Below are positions 33,876 to 45,800 of a stretch of DNA of 64,000 nt, in pieces; within the stretch, counting starts at the first letter, position 1, and each line of letters opens with the position of its first letter. The DNA lies in contig OX439046.1 of assembly GCA_949317995.1 (NCBI GenBank), positions 56,027,774-56,091,773 on the forward strand, read 5' to 3'. Under the pieces are notes generated by a model, which was not told where the DNA came from, searched no databases, and was given only the letters and a program-made list of their open reading frames with translations. The stretch is from Acholoe squamosa (taxonomy: Eukaryota > Annelida > Polychaeta > Phyllodocida > Polynoidae). The position numbers and the translations under genes were made by a program.

Positions 33876-36800
33876 GTATGTCAACACTTCATATTTAATG
33901 ATAAAAAAAGACCCCTAGACCTCACATATCAGGTACACACTGATTATAAAACCTCACATACAAGGTGCACAGTTCTTTTATAGCTGCCATAAAACCTCAC
34001 ATACAAGGTGCAAACTTCATATAGCTGCCATAAAACCTCACATACAAGGTGCACACTTCATATATAGCTGCCATAAAACCTCACATACAAGGTGCACACT
34101 TCATATATAGCTGCCATAAAACCTCACATACAAGGTGCACACTTCATATATAGCTGCCATAAAACCTCACATATAAGGTGCACACTTTATTTTTAGCTGC
34201 CATAAAACCTCATATACAAGGTGCACACTTCATTCATAACTGCCATAAAACCTCATATACAAGGTGCACACTTCATTCATAACTGCCATAAAACCTCACA
34301 TACAAGGTGCACACTTCATATATAGCTGCCATAAAACCTCACATATAAGGTGCACACTTCATTTTTAACTGCCATAAAACCTCATATACAAGGTGCACAC
34401 TTCATTCATAACTGCCATAAAACCTCATATATAAGGAGAACACTTCATGTCTAACGATCAAAAAACGCTTCATTCTCTAGTCTAGCCATTTACAGTAAAT
34501 CCTCACATCTAAGGTTCCCTCATTCCCACCATATCTACCATCAATCCTCCCATTATATAATATAAGGTTCATCCTGATTTCATTTCTGACCTAAAAGAAC
34601 GACTTGGAGTCTTATAAATTTTGGATAGTTTGTAGACAGAGGTTAGTGAAAATTGTTGAGTGTTTCTTCTTGAGTTAGCCTCAAACAGTATTACACTAGG
34701 CAGACCCTCTTATTGAACAAGTAACCAATGGATAATTCATGACGAGTGTGTGTTAGTGAAGGCTAATGACACGCGGCCGTAGGCCGAGTGTTATTAGCCT
34801 TTGCTAACACACACGAGTCATGAATTATCCATTGACTACTTATTTTATACCACGAAACCAATAAATAATCAATAGAATACCAATAAATTCAAGCTGAAAA
34901 CAAAATTATTCCCCCTCCCCGGGACTTGATTGAAGCCAGCCATAGTGTGTGTACACAGGTATATACACCTCCTCGCCCGGCAGCGGACAGCGACAGCGGC
35001 CGTCTCGGCTCGGACAGGCAGCGGCACACGGCTAAAGATTTCAATGCGTCTCGCTGTTATGTTTGTGTACTAAATACACCTCGTCACCCGGCAGCGGACA
35101 GCGACAGCGCACACGGCGAAAAAAAGAGGTGTCTCGCGGTTATGTTTGTGTATAATACACCTCATAGCCTGGCAGCGGACAGCGACAGCGCACACGGCGA
35201 AAAAAGATGCGCCTGAACCGGGGCTCGATCTGCGTACCTCACGCGGCTGAGCGCAAAGCGCTAACCGCTAGACCACCGCATCTCCTCCTTCAGCGGCAGT
35301 CTTGGCTTGGATTAATTTGAACGCGTCCCTTGGTTATGTATACACAATCGGTACACACGCCTCGGCGCCCCGCTAGGATTCCTTTGTTTGGTTTAGTTCT
35401 AGCCTACCACTTCTCGTCAGTCCCTGTGGCGCACTGCATAGGGAGTTGGACTAAGGATCTGAGAATGCAGGTTCAACCCCTACCATGGCAATGAAAAATT
35501 CTGAATTCTGTATTCTGTAACATATGACATGGAAGGACATTAGAGGCGTGCAGGTTATCCATGGATAACCGCATGGGGAGCTGGTTATCCATGGATAACT
35601 GCACACCTTCCCAGAGTCATGCTACAGCATTCATGCTGTGCAATATCGACAGATATGTGGATGGGAATAGCCACCAAAAAGCACTGAGTAACCAAGAAAT
35701 CGTGGTATAATCGAGGATATACCACCCATGTGCAGTTTTAGAATTTTTTGTATATACTTTTTTGAGGTGAAGTTGGGAAATGTATGGCAAAGATACAAGC
35801 TAATTTTGCCATCATTTCAATGTGAAAAATCGTCCAAACTCGTAGGAGTATTGAACCCAGGCCGCAGTGGTAGTAGGTGAGTGCCTTAGCCATTACGCCA
35901 CACTGAACAGTGATGACTTTCCAATGCGAAAGTAAATAATATCTAACCTGTAGATCTAGCTGTAGTCTTGTGTTTGCACCCACTGTTCATATTGAATTGA
36001 AGCTTGCCATGTTATAATATTGTGGCGGTAAGGCCAAGGGAGGCGAGACGAGACCAAAACCATCCTGGATGGGGGCGGTGAAGTCTCGTTCCCTCGGAGC
36101 CCGAGCCAGAGTGGAATAGAGATAAGTGCGTCGCCGACGCTGGAGTGACCCCAGCATCGGAGACAAGGGTTACTATATAAGGAAACTGGGAGTCAACGAC
36201 AAGGGGTTCTGGCACCAGAGTTTATTGAAGTCACAAGAAATAGCTCCGCGGACCAGAGAGCTCTGAGTAGATGGTGTGGCCCGAAGCCAGGTTAATAAAC
36301 AGTGGTAAACCATAGTTCAAGTCTTATGGTGTTTGCTATTAGAGGTAGATCCGGATTTCGCCTAGGAAGGAGTTGCTGGCTATAGTCTTCGGCTTGAGGA
36401 AGTTCCGACACTACCCAGCTAGCACAACTGGTTCAAATTACGTGATTTTTACGTGAAAACTCATTCAATTTACGTATGGAAGACATCATTTGGATGGGTT
36501 GTGCTAGCAGGGTATCTGGTGGGCCGGCCAGTGTTAGTAAGAATGGACCACGCATCTCTAAAAATGGCTGCTTGGGTTCAAGGAGCCGGAGGGGCAGCTA
36601 GTATAATTGAGGGGTATGATATCAGGGTCGAGCATAGGCCCGGGAAACAACATGGAAATGCCAATGGAAATGCCAATGGAAATGCCAATGGCCTGTCTCG
36701 GTCTTGACCCGCAGCCAAGAGGTGCGACTGCAAGGTGAGCCTGCTTCGACGGCTGAGACGGAGCCGTGAGACTGGGGGCGGCTCCAGGAAGAGGATGCGG

Positions 36801-39800
36801 TGCTCCGGGAGGTTCGCAATTGGGTCATCCTGGGGCGTCCCCCCTCCGTGGACGAGGTCAGAGATTTCAGCCATGAGCAGCACGCTTGGAGGGCCCAGTT
36901 CAATAGGCTGGAGCTAAGAAATGGTATCCTAGTGAGAAAGTGGCGGGAAGTGACAGGGCAGGAGATGGAGCAGATAGCGGTGCCAAAGGACAGTCAGGAG
37001 GTAGTCCTCTATGAGGCTCATGGAGCTCTGTTGGCAGGCCACCTGGGACAAACTCGAACCACTAGGAGGCTCCAGCAGGGGTTCTATTGGCCGGAGTCTC
37101 GCCGAGATGTTACAAGATGGTGTGCCAGGTGTGAGGCTTGCATTCGGAGAAAGGCACTCCCACTGCCGCATCGGGCGAAGATGGGGCATGTCGAAGCCGG
37201 GCTGCCCCTGCAGAGGATAGCAATGGACGTCATGGGGCCCCTACCGGTCACAGACAGAGGGAACAGGTACATCTTAGTGGCGGGCGATTACTTCACCAAG
37301 ATTGGGATTGGGATAGCCGACTACCTTTTGTGATGGTGGCATACAGAGTGTTCAACCACGGGCTGCGCCCTAAATCTCCTCATGATGGGGAGGGAGACTA
37401 CTACTCCCTTGGCACTCCTGTATCCGGATCATCCCGTGGAGAAAGATAGTCTGGACTATGTAGCTGACATGCAATATAAGATGGCAGCTTCCTTTGAGTT
37501 AGCCAGGACAGCTATAGGGAAGGCGGTCGAGAGGCAGAGAAGGAATCATGATGGCCGGGCGGAGATGAATGAAATTCCGATAGGGACATGGGTGTACTAC
37601 TTTCACCCTTTAAAAAAAATGGGGCAGTCGCCGAAACTACAGAGCTAGTGGACCGGGCCTTGGAGGGTGGAAGGGCGGTTAGGAACTGCTGTATACGAGA
37701 TCAAGAAAGGGCGTCTCCGGAAAATTGTACATCACGACTCGATAAAAACGGTCCCAGGGGAAGTGGAGAGCGTGGAGCAAGGAAGCCAGAATGAGGCAGA
37801 CGAGACAGAGACAACCATTGAGTTATAGGGAACTGAGAAGAGCAACAAGTTGATCGCTATTGTTTAGGGAGTTGCAATAGTAATTCTGGAAATAATATAA
37901 AGATGCGGGGTTCCTTCACACTAGACATGTCCCTGTAGCATATATGAATGGTTATTATAAAGCCTTATCTAAAAGCAGGAAACTTTTGAATGCGATATGT
38001 CACCGGGAACAGGCAAAGAATGTCACTATAAGTCCTCAGTCACTTGAAGTCTAGAGTGGGCACGGTGTGTGGGCTGGAACTGCAGAGGTGGGGTGCAGAC
38101 TGTGTACCAAAGGAAGGGATTCACGGTCTTTTCTGGAATTATAGGGGAAGAAATTTATATTTGGCAGTCCACAAGTAGGAATCAATTGAAATTCTGAATA
38201 GTATTTACTGGAGCTTTGGTCACTGCTTTGGAGTACTCTCTGGGCCCACAACTTTATTCAATTGAGGATTATAACTGTATCCAATTGAGTCTTGGGTTCA
38301 TCTAATGGGGTTTTGACTTTATTCAATTGGAGATCTAAACACACCAACTAAGGGATCTGCTTGTTACATACATAGAGGAACCACACATCTGCAGGACTTA
38401 GATTCGTTTAGTTTTCATTTGGTCTCACTACACATTGTTGTATTCTCAATGCTCACTTGAAACATCTCACCATGGAGTTATTGATTTAATTTGAAGTCAT
38501 GCCATAATGGAGTTCTAAGACATCAACAGTTTGTGATTGTGATATTCATTTGTGATTATTGATTTAACCTGGAGTTAGGCCATTATGGAATTCAAAAGTT
38601 CATGTCATTTGTGATGTCATACCGAGATTGATATTTATAAGGACGTTTAGGCATTGTGAATTATTATTGAATTTGTGTTTGAAAAAAAAATAACCTCACC
38701 TTTGGACTTTGGACATGAAGATTGAAATTTGTAAAGGTTTGTAATTGTGTGCCTGCGCGCACCTGTACCCACAATGGAAATTGTTTCCGCCCAGGATTGG
38801 GTGTATGAGGCCATTTATGAAATGTGGTGCAATTATTATCTGATGATCTTAGATATTGACATCGCAGAGTTGGAGTTTGTCATTGATTGGATTTAATTTA
38901 TTGAAACCCTTCCTGTTTTTAAAGGTGTATGTTTAGGACTTCTAAATTGAAATGTAAATTGACGTTGGAGTCTGAATTGTATTAGACCTTGAATTGGCAC
39001 ACATATTTCGATTCAATAAAAACCCTTGGAGATGAAGTACCCAACTGTGTTTTCTTTCCACATGGGCTAGGGAATTTTATACACAAAGCTCTACCCTTGA
39101 TGCTAGCACGAGATCATTCCCCAAGAATATAATAACATCGCGAGTGGAGAGGGATTGGTGGAGAAATATAAACTGCGAGTGGAGATTGGAGTGAGGTGAA
39201 AACATAACTGGTGGAAATCCGAGTTCGATCATTGCATTATAAGCTACCCCATTTTAAAGCTAGCTAAACCCCATCGTAAAGGTTCACCCCATTTCAAGGG
39301 TGCACTATATTTCAGAACCCCCATTCAAAATATTAAGCCACCACCACCTCCAGTCTCCTCCCCCAGATATAAAAACAACAACCCCCCCCCTCACAACATT
39401 AGTAGATAACCATCCCTCTTTCCCTCCGCCTGCCATAGCCCACCATTGATGATGAGTCTTCCATCTCTCAGGACTCGGAATCACCCCTGTCTGAAACCAG
39501 AGATTGGTCCCGGCTGTCTTCCCCGGATTCTGAAGGGAATGGATGGTGACTCAGAACAGAGAGCGAGATAGCGGAAAGGGAGTCGGCACGGTTGGGGAGA
39601 AACGCACGCCGGGAGGAGAGGAGGCAGGCGAGGCGCCAAGACCCTAAGAGACGGGAGACTGTCAAAAGGTGGAGGGGGCAGTGGGCCACTTTCTGGAGGA
39701 TAGGGGACATGGTGATGCAAGCATACGAGGATAATGATATAAATGAGGCTAGGGAAGCGGAATTGAGGATCCAGGCATTTCGGGACAAAGATGGTGGCGA

Positions 39801-42800
39801 AGCGGGAGGTGCCGGGGCGAGGGCCCTAGCAATGGCCCAGCCGGCTGGACGGCTGGTACCCAAGGGGTAAGGGAGCCAAGGAGACAGCGCGGACCAATCA
39901 GGAGGAGGGACGCCCGTCTCTGAAGGCATAAAAGATGCCGTCCTGTGGGAGGTGCTGAGAATGATGGGCACGGGCGAGGGAGACAGGCATGTGGTGGTGT
40001 GTCGGGCGGAAGAAGCTGGCCGGAGGGAGACAGAGGGAGAAAGGCAGGTTTGGCCAGACTCTACCAGCAAAAGGGGAGGCTGAAAACTGAGCCACTCATC
40101 TGCAGAGAGGAGACGGAGAACGGCATGCGCCCAGAGCTGGGAAAGGAACCACTCCAGAAATAAGAAACTGAGGGTGGGGGGTAGGACGAGTTCAGAGATG
40201 GCGGCGGGGCATGGGGACCACTCATTCAGGGAGTCACACCTAGATAAACACTGCCAGGGGACTGGCTCGGGGCGTGGGAAAGGAATACGCGGGGAAGCAA
40301 CGGGCTCACGCTCCGAATCTGAGCGTTCCCACACCTCGGCCGGAGCTCGGCTATATTACGGGAAACGAAGTTGCTCCGAACATCAGTCACCGAGCCGAGA
40401 GCCACGGAGTCACAACCACCACCAAGAGCCTCAGAGAACCAACAGCATGCCTATGTTAGACAAGGAGGATGTGCCTTTGGAAGCAGGGCCGGGGAGTTTG
40501 TCTGTACACCGCTGTGATCTGTGCCAGGAGCGTGGGGAGGGCCAATGGTGGTTCTCGAAGAAAGGCCACCGGGAAAGACACATGAAGAAACACGACAACG
40601 ATGTGAAGGGATACATCTGCCCAGAGCCCGACTGTGGGCACCAAGTGAGAGAGGCGTACCTGCCCGACCTCAGGAGTCACGTTAAAAGGAGACACCCCGA
40701 CCGGGAGGGATCCGACCCCGACCGCCTGCCAAGAAGCAGCCAAGACCGAAGAAGTCAAAGACCAAGGGGGTGTCTACCGCCCCTGAACCGACTGCATCAG
40801 CACCTGTAAGGCAACAGCTCCAGAGCAGGGTACCAGAGAGGAGAAGGAGGAGCAGCCTGAAGCAACCCACACAGCGGCTCCAAACAGGGGGGCACCTCCC
40901 ACCTCTCCACTGCGGGCCAGCAAGAGAATTAAGGCCAATACGTCTATGAAGGAGGGAGCTAGTCGGGTGGTCGGAGTCGTCAGGACGTCCAGACTGCCAT
41001 TTCCACTGACCCCCGCCAGGATGAGAAATTGGACTGGATACTAAAAGAAATCCACAGGCGGTACGGCCTAACAAAGGAGAAGGCTGAGAAGACACTGGTC
41101 CGGCTGCAGGGGGCGGTTCTGGAGAAGTTGAGTATTATAGAGTTGGAGAGAGAAATTGAGGCAAAGTTCCCACCCCCACCTGGAGTTAGGGCCAAGCCAC
41201 TAGACTTGCTGGCCCGGGATATGGACAAGGAGGAGGCCTACTCCGAGGGGAGTGTCACCGGTGAGGAGAAGGGGGAGCTCTTCGGGGTAGGGTTGGACCA
41301 CTCCGGGACCAGCAGCCGGCCCAAGACTAGCACCCCCTTCAAGGCTGCTGGGCAGCCTTGAGGGGGGTAGTGGAGGCGCCAGCTTAGAGATGCCAGGAGC
41401 ACTGCAGGGCATCTCCGAAGTGGCTATAACTTCAGGCAGCGGACATGTCAGCCCTCCTGGGTGACGACCCAATTATTATGGCCAAGTTCATGGAGCTGAA
41501 AGGAAGGCGGACCTAAAAAAGGCGGAGATGGAGCGATCCAGGGAACTTCTGATACAAGGTTCTGCATCTTATCCAATCATTTAAGACCTGTTTTTAATGC
41601 TTAAGATACATTTGATAACCCTCCTACCCTAGTAGTAGTGCGACACAATAGTCAGCATCACACTTCCTAATATATTTAAATCAAATATTATCAGCGCCTG
41701 TCCAATTAGAGTAGCCCCGAGATAGAAATGGTTATTAGGTCCCGTGGCTGACTACAGGTGTATACACATGTGTGAGAGAAAAAAAAGGTGTGTCAGAGAG
41801 AGAAATAGAGAAATTTATATAAGTGTTTGCAAAGGGGGTGTGTCTTAAAAGAGAAAGGAGTCTAGGATAAAGAGCAATGAGGAATGCCCTAACAGCCCCA
41901 GCACGGCAATACCAAGAACACTTAATACAGACGTCAGTCTTTCTACAATTAGAGTAGACCCATTATAATGTGGTTATAGAAAATAGGCCTTATTCATGAC
42001 TACAGGTGTGTGCAGTGTCTAATAGTGGTGTCATTCTTACTGCTCATGTTGTACGTGTTATAACGCTTTAACCCTTTAAAGGCCACTGATGCATTGATGT
42101 ATCATGCCCATTGGTCATCATGATGCATGAATGCAGCACTGGCGAGTAACATGCCTCAGGCCGACCCAATATACTCGATCTGGAGGGTCGACATGAGACT
42201 CCAATGAAGTGCTGGCAAGCAGACTTGCCCGCACTTCATTGGTGCATCATGACGACCAGTGAGGATGATGCACTCCTGCATTAGCAGCCCTTAAAGGGTT
42301 AAAGTATGCATAGTGGTTTGCGCATGCTTATTTTTATAATATGTGGATGCGGTTCACAATACTGTACACTGCTGTCTTTAGGAAACATGCCAACCCCCAA
42401 GGTTTTAATTAAGGGGTACAGTTTTATATTTTAAGAATAAAAATCGTTAAAATGTCTCCATGCTAGGTGAAACTGCTTCAAGGCAATGGTAGGAGTTACT
42501 GAGTAGGGTGACATGATGCATGAATGCAGTTCCATGAAGGGAGTATAGCTTATAGCTCACATAGCCATTATCAGCTGGGGGCCGCCATTAGACCCTGACG
42601 GCACTATGACTAACACCTTCAGTCCCCGACTCCGCAGTATATGCCAGGGATGCCTCCCATTGGTCAATAATACAATAGCCATGTGCCATAAAGGCCAAGC
42701 ATTAGGATGACCAATGGTCAGGATGCCTTAAGACAACATGATACACATACAGGATACGGTGCATTAATGCATCATGATGCTCATACAGGGTATGAAACAT

Positions 42801-45800
42801 TAGACATCATGATGTACATACAGGGTTAAGGTATGATGCACAAACAGGGCATGATGCATTAAAGCATGATGTTCATTGACGGTATGATGCATTAATGCAG
42901 CATGATGTACATAGAGGGCATGATGCATTAATGCGGCATGATGCACATACAGGGCATGATGCATTAATGCGGCATGATGCACATACAGGGCATGATGCAT
43001 TAATGCGGCATGATGCACATACAGGGCATGATGCATTAATGCGGCATGATGCACATACAGGGCATGATGCATTAATGCGGCATGATGCACATACAGGGCA
43101 TGATGCATTAATGCGGCATGATGCACATACAGGGCATGATGCATTAATGCGGCATGATGCACATACAGGGCATGATGCATTAATGCGGCATGATGCACAT
43201 ACAGGGCATGATGCATTAATGCGGCACGATGCACATACGGGGCATGATGCATTCATGCAGCACGATGTACATACATGGCATGATGCATTAATGCAGCACG
43301 ATGCACATACAGGGCATGATGCATTAATGCGGCACGATGCACATACAGGGCATGATGCATTAATGAGGCACGATGCACATACAGGGCATGATGCATTAAT
43401 GCAGCATGATGCACATACAGGGCATGATGCATTAATGCAGCATGATGCACATACATGGCATGATGCATTAATGCGGCATGATGTGCGTACAGGGCATGAT
43501 GCATTAATGCGGCATGATGTACATACAGGGCATGATGCATTAATGCGGCATGATGTACAGAGAGGGTATGGCACATAAGACACTATGATTGACATACAGG
43601 GTTAATAATGATTGTATTAACACAAAAACGTGACTCCTGCTGCCACACCCTCTACCACCACGTTATGTCTGCTATCATATCTGACATAGATAACGCTTCA
43701 TGAGAATTGGCCTGACTGAGGGTAGTGAGATAGCCATCAGTCAAACTAATTCGAGTGAACCTTCATGCTTATTCACTTTTGGAAACATTGAAATATTAGT
43801 CCATGATTGCCAAAAATCTGAAGACAAAAAAAATCACTTCGGTAGACATTTGAGTTGGCCAGCTTTGTTATAGAACCCTACCAGATGTGGAGCAGTATCA
43901 GAAATATGAAAGAAAAGCATCGGCATTAGTTTTGATATCCAACACCAGGAGGGTGATGCACATCTATAGAGGGAAAGGTAGTTTTGCCTAAGAGGTGCCT
44001 CACCTGCAGCAGTCACTTTCTTTTCAGTCCTGATTTCACTCTGTATGGCTGATAGATAACCCCTAGAATTTTGGCAGTAAATGAAGGGAATTGTTTGATT
44101 GGTCCATAATGTATCACGCCAGAACACTATAATCCACACCTTAAAAGTCTTTGCGGGATTTCTTATCAGCCAATGAAATGATCCCAAGCCAATCAGTGGC
44201 AGGATACAACTTGTGTACTTGGTCTATGCCCCCGGGGCATACCGCGTGCCCACGCGTAGGATTGCAAAGTAGTACCACCCGATGCGGCCTGACGCGTGAA
44301 TTTCCGCGCGTCACTCTCCCAGCACAGGGTACAATCTGATCCTGCTTTCCAAGCAGATGTTTTACACTCAACCATTTTGTTGGCCTGTGCCTATAACGAG
44401 CATGCCCTGGGGGCATTCCCGATGTAGCGCATGCCCCTGGGGCCTCTTCCCTACTCCTCTAGGTTGTAAAGAACTAAAGCCTGACCCGGGGGGCATTACT
44501 GTTACTGTCATTGTCCCTGGCCTGGGGCCTCTAGCAGGACGCAACTTCTCGACCCGGACTATGCCCCCGGGGCATTCACGCGCTGCTCTACGCGTGACAG
44601 CAGTCCTAGTCCTGCCGCGGCCCCACTACCACAAGGGAACGCTGAGCCCCCAGCGTATCAATGGTATGGAAGATGCCCCAGGGGCATCAATGACTCTACT
44701 GATGCCCCTGGGGCATGCTATTGTCATTTCTAACCCAAAGAAGTAAAGGATGCCCTGGGGGCATTGGTAGCTCCACTGATGCCCTAGAGGCATGATGCTA
44801 TTGTTTCTAACCCATAGGAGTAGAGGATGCCCCGAGGGCTTCACTGATGCCCCTAGGGCATATTGCTGTCCTTTCTAGGCCTAGCAGTAGAGGATGCTCC
44901 AGGGGCATTGACAATATAAGCAATGCACCTGGGGCATGCTCTATAATTGTTTCTTGTATGCAAGAATAGGGAAGAGGCCCAGGTGTCATTGATGGCATCG
45001 ATGATGTCCCTGGGGCATGTAGCAGTTTATTTCAGCATAGAGGAGTACGGAAGAGGCCCCAGGGCATTAACTATGCTAGTATTGCCCCTGAGGAATGCAT
45101 TAGTTCTTCATAGCTTAGAGGAGTAGGGAAGAAGCCCTGGGGGCATTAATTATGCTAGTAAGGCCCCTGGGGCATTAGTCGTTTATACCTTTGTAGAGCA
45201 TGGAATAGCATCAGTAATGCCCCCAGGGCATCATTAGTATCGATGCGGCTCCAAGGGCATCCATTTTATGGACAATGCCCCGGGGTATCAATGGCTCCAC
45301 TCCACTGGGATATGCTGTTGTCTTCTACTAACCCATAGAATTAGTTCTAAGTAGAGGATGCCTTGGGGGCATTGGTGGCTTCACTGATGCCCCTAGGGCA
45401 AGTTATCATTTCTATTCCTAAGTTTATATGCCTAGCAGTAGAGGATGCCCCTGGGGTATTGACGGCGTCAGCAAATTGAGCAATGCCCCTGAGGCATCCT
45501 GTAGCTGTTCCATGCAAGGAGGAGTAGGGAAGAAGCCCCGGGGGCATTGACGGCATCGGCAATGCCCCTAGGGCATCCTGTAGTTGTTCCAAGCATGGAG
45601 CAGTAGAGAAGAGGCCCGGGGGCATTGGCTGCATCAGCAATGCCCCTGGGGCATGCATTAGTCCTTCATATAGGATAGAGAAGTAAGGAAGAGACCCTGG
45701 GGGCATTGACGGCATCAGTAATGCCCCCGGGACATGCATTAGTACTTCATATAGCATAGCATTAGAAGCATTTAATAGTACTTCATATAGCATATACTCC

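Noticed and set aside
33923..34445. CRISPR-like array
   Set aside because: Contiguous minisatellite without unique spacers.
35206..35282. Functional tRNA gene on the minus strand
   Set aside because: Anticodon and T arms do not fold properly and an acceptor pair is mismatched; better seen as a SINE or pseudogene.
39468..40334. 288-codon minus-strand frame
   Set aside because: Antisense shadow of the GC-rich gag-like relic; composition and lack of domain argue against a gene.
42800..43595. Long His- or Cys-rich open frames on both strands
   Set aside because: They arise because the 36-bp satellite unit is a multiple of three and lacks stops; no splice or start context.
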